Source: Halobacteriales archaeon (lineage in GTDB: Archaea > Thermoplasmatota > SW-10-69-26 > JACQPN01 > JAIVGT01). From it: 6,723 nt of DNA. The position numbers were made by a program, and so were the translations under genes. Positions 5,309-6,723 of the stretch are shown here, piece by piece (within the stretch, counting starts at the first letter, position 1; the number at the start of each line of letters is the position of its first letter). The stretch is taken from positions 1-6,723 of the forward strand of contig JAIVGT010000046.1 in assembly GCA_020201485.1 (NCBI GenBank). Reading direction: 5' to 3'. The notes under the pieces were generated by a model, which did no database searches, was not told the DNA's origin, and was given only the letters and a program-made list of their open reading frames with translations.

Positions 5309-6052
5309 GTGCGCGGCTTGGAGCTGCTGGAGGGTGAGCGGGTCCACCGCGTGCTCCGCATGCATCCGCTGTGCATGCTCGGCGCGTACGGCACCGTGCT
5401 CGGGCTGCTCGGCCTCGCGCTGGTCATGGGCCTGTTTGCCCTCGGGCCGGGGCAGGGTTTTGTTGCGGACCTCGACGCGTCCGCTGGCCCGTTCGCGCTC
5501 GTGCTGCTCCTCGCGGTGTGGTGGGTCGGCCTGGCCGCGGTGGCCGTGCCGTTCGCCATGCGCTCCGCGCGGCTCTGGCCGGTGCTCTACGCGGTCGGCG
5601 TGGCGGTCGTGGGCGGCATCGCGCTCATCGTCGCCACGGCGCCCGGCCCCGGCGCGCGCGCCGCGCTGCCTTGGCTTCCCATCCTCACGCTCCTTGCCGT
5701 CCCGCTGCCGCTCAGCATCGCAGAGGCCCGGCGGCGCAGCACGACGTGGGTGCTGACGAACCTGCGCGTCGTGCGCCTGCACGGGCTGGGCCGCGTGGCG
5801 GAGGCGAGCGTGCGCCTGCCGCGCATCGAGCGCGTGGCCATCGAGCACCGCGGGCCGGCGCGCCTGGACCACGGGGACCTGCTCCTCGCGGTGAAGGGCG
5901 GCGATGGCTTGGTCATCGTGGGCGTACGGCCCCTGGCGCGCGTGCGCGACGAGGTCGAGATGCTGCTGCACACCGCGCCGGTCGCGCCCTACCTGGCCGA
6001 GCAGCGCGAGGCGGCGGACAAGGTGCGCGACCTGTTGCGGCCGGACGAGTAG
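5309..6052 (+). CDS. Four-helix membrane protein with C-terminal PH-like (DUF304/bPH_2) domain
   Basis: The 247-residue protein has a short N-terminal segment (LELLEGERVHRVLRMHPL) of the kind that precedes membrane segments in DUF304-type proteins. Four hydrophobic helices follow, at about 23-46, 61-83, 89-110 and 119-137. A cytosolic domain from about 143 to 222 then begins RRSTTWVLTNLRVVRLHGLG, matching the conserved T-N-x-R-V-h start of bacterial/archaeal PH-like domains, and continues with alternating strands (RIERVAIEHRG, GDLLLAVKG, LVIVGVRP). The C-terminus is a charged helix. The biological role of the family is poorly known. GTG 5309 is preferred over the in-frame GTG at 5261. The 16 codons between them have several A/T third bases, unlike the rest of the gene, and 5261 would leave only five bases to the divergent thioredoxin start. 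No clear Shine-Dalgarno sequence is present. Confidence 0.75.
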   Translation: MRGLELLEGERVHRVLRMHPLCMLGAYGTVLGLLGLALVMGLFALGPGQGFVADLDASAGPFALVLLLAVWWVGLAAVAVPFAMRSARLWPVLYAVGVAVVGGIALIVATAPGPGARAALPWLPILTLLAVPLPLSIAEARRRSTTWVLTNLRVVRLHGLGRVAEASVRLPRIERVAIEHRGPARLDHGDLLLAVKGGDGLVIVGVRPLARVRDEVEMLLHTAPVAPYLAEQREAADKVRDLLRPDE

Positions 6053-6112
6053 TCAGCGACGCTTCGGGATGGGGAGCGGAATCTTCTCCACGCGGAGGTC
6101 GCGCGTGTCCAT
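6053..6112 (-). CDS. Possible 19-residue microprotein (MDTRDLRVEKIPLPIPKRR)
   Basis: This short frame runs from ATG 6112 to TGA at 6053-6055. GGTGAT (minus strand, 6123-6118), a good match to the archaeal Shine-Dalgarno sequence, sits five bases upstream. An in-frame TGA (nine to seven bases before the ATG) shows it cannot be longer. Its codons end in G or C at 16 of 19 positions excluding the start context, as in real genes here, and its stop directly abuts the stop of the convergent membrane protein gene, as is typical of this compact genome. The peptide is basic and proline-containing; I do not recognise it. Frames this short also arise by chance in GC-rich DNA, so it is a candidate only. 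Confidence 0.3.
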   Translation of the reverse strand: MDTRDLRVEKIPLPIPKRR

Positions 6113-6142
6113 CGCGCATCACCGTCGTTCCGGGGCAAGCCG

Positions 6143-6147
6143 TTTTT
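6143..6147 (+). terminator. Possible oligo-T terminator after the PH-domain gene
   Basis: A run of five T follows the GC-rich stretch GGGGCAAGCCG and is the longest T run outside coding sequence in the window. Archaeal intrinsic termination needs little more than a U tract. It lies about 90 bases after the stop at 6052 and ahead of the next gene's promoter. A five-base run is weak evidence. Confidence 0.2.
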
Positions 6148-6173
6148 CCCACGCGACGCGAACATCGCCCGGG

Positions 6174-6185
6174 CAAACCCTTATG
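6174..6185 (+). promoter_or_regulatory. Probable BRE/TATA promoter of the deoxyhypusine synthase-like gene
   Basis: CAAACCCTTATG is an A-rich BRE-like block followed by a degenerate TATA box. It is the clearest archaeal-type promoter in a GC-rich window. Its last base is 25 bases before A6210, which would be the transcription start and give a leader of seven bases before ATG 6217. That fits the absence of a Shine-Dalgarno sequence. Confidence 0.5.
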
Positions 6186-6216
6186 CGCGGCCCTCCTGTT
6201 GCGCGCCTGAGCCCCC

Positions 6217-6723
6217 ATGGTGCCGAAGCCGCGCAAGTCCCGCAAGTCGGACTTCATGCAGGTCCCCATCCGCCAGGTCGACCTCGCGCAGGACACGACC
6301 GTGACCGGCATCATGGACGCCTTCAAGCAGAGCAGCTTCCAGGCGCGGCAGCTCGGCATGGGCGCGCAGGTCTGGCAGAACGCGCTCGAGGACAAGGACC
6401 GCCCGACCATCATCCTCGGCCTCGCCGGCTCGCTCATGGCCGGCGGGCTGCGCAAGGTCATCCGCGACGTCATCGCGAACCATCTCGTCGACGTCGTCGT
6501 CACGGTGGGCTCGCAGCCCTACCAGGACCTGTATGCGGCGCGCGGCTACGACTTCTGGCGCAGCAGCCCAGACGTGGACGACTTGGAGCTGCGCTCGCAC
6601 TTCTTGGACCGGCTGTACGACACCATCGTGGACGAGGAGAAGTTCCGCGAGACGGACGACGCCCTCGGCCAGCTGTTCGCGAAGCTCGACCCGCGCAGCT
6701 ACACGAGCCGCGAGATCTACGCG
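6217..6723 (+). CDS. Deoxyhypusine synthase-family protein, C-terminus cut by window edge
   Basis: The first 169 residues of a deoxyhypusine synthase-type enzyme are present. True members transfer the aminobutyl group of spermidine, with NAD, onto a lysine of initiation factor aIF5A; some relatives instead make polyamines such as homospermidine. Visible family blocks are FQARQLGMGAQVWQNAL (41-57), KDRPTIILGLAGSLMAGGLRK (60-80), VDVVVTVGSQ (91-100, aligning with the NAD-binding TTGAN/STGAN loop), SPDVDDLELR (117-126) and DRLYDTIVDEEKF (131-143). The end of the fragment, LDPRSYTSREIY, resembles bacterial deoxyhypusine synthase-like proteins more than classical archaeal ones. The catalytic lysine region lies beyond the right edge. 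A basic N-terminal tail (VPKPRKSRKSDF) precedes the core. ATG 6217 is the first start after the promoter; GTG 6220 directly follows in frame. Confidence 0.88.
   Translation, partial: MVPKPRKSRKSDFMQVPIRQVDLAQDTTVTGIMDAFKQSSFQARQLGMGAQVWQNALEDKDRPTIILGLAGSLMAGGLRKVIRDVIANHLVDVVVTVGSQPYQDLYAARGYDFWRSSPDVDDLELRSHFLDRLYDTIVDEEKFRETDDALGQLFAKLDPRSYTSREIYA

Noticed and set aside
1..6723. Search for an anti-phage system, CRISPR array or mobile element
   Set aside because: No repeats with spacers, transposase, integrase, or toxin-antitoxin-like pair was seen. The JAMM protein alone is not evidence for a defence or conjugation operon, as no ubiquitin-like or E1/E2-like partner is adjacent.

Overview
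The window looks like a stretch of a GC-rich archaeal chromosome, most likely euryarchaeal. Thermoplasmatota is a guess from the gene style, not a demonstrated placement. The archaeal reading rests on four things: a deoxyhypusine synthase-family gene; an archaeal-type inositol-monophosphatase-fold gene fused by overlap to a NAD kinase gene; a small stand-alone JAMM/MPN protease-like protein of the archaeal type; and probable TATA-type promoter elements about 25 bases from start codons that mostly lack a Shine-Dalgarno sequence. Coding density is high, codon third positions are strongly G/C, and GTG starts are common.

Layout. (1) 1-1257, minus: the N-terminal 419 residues of a secreted, histidine-rich parallel beta-helix protein, cut by the left edge. 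(2) 1438-1857, plus: a small secreted orphan protein, divergent from the first across a 180-base gap. (3) 1869-2342, minus: a PaaI-type hotdog thioesterase. (4) 2443-4061, plus: a two-gene operon of an IMPase/NADP-phosphatase-like enzyme and NAD kinase joined by an ATGA overlap; it is divergent from the thioesterase. (5) 4058-4405, minus: a two-helix membrane protein whose stop overlaps that of the NAD kinase. (6) 4462-4875, plus: a JAMM/MPN protein. (7) 4872-5255, minus: a thioredoxin with an N-terminal helical extension, stop-overlapping the JAMM gene. (8) 5309-6052, plus: a four-helix membrane protein with a C-terminal PH-like (DUF304) domain, divergent from the thioredoxin across a nearly symmetric 53-base promoter region. 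(9) 6053-6112, minus: a possible 19-residue microprotein. (10) 6217-6723, plus: the N-terminal 169 residues of a deoxyhypusine synthase-family protein, cut by the right edge.

The genes do not form one obvious pathway. The clearest functional unit is the phosphatase/NAD kinase pair, which probably balances NAD and NADP. The JAMM protein, thioredoxin and deoxyhypusine synthase-like protein are housekeeping-type functions in protein modification and redox control. I see no mobile element, CRISPR array, tRNA or rRNA. The most useful unexpected signal is a recurring short element, CCYTYATG. By eye it occurs four times in the window, each time beside a gene start and about 24-25 bases before a start codon or a purine just ahead of one. 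It looks like the organism's TATA box and helps to choose start codons. The histidine/methionine/cysteine-rich beta-helix protein is the most unusual product.
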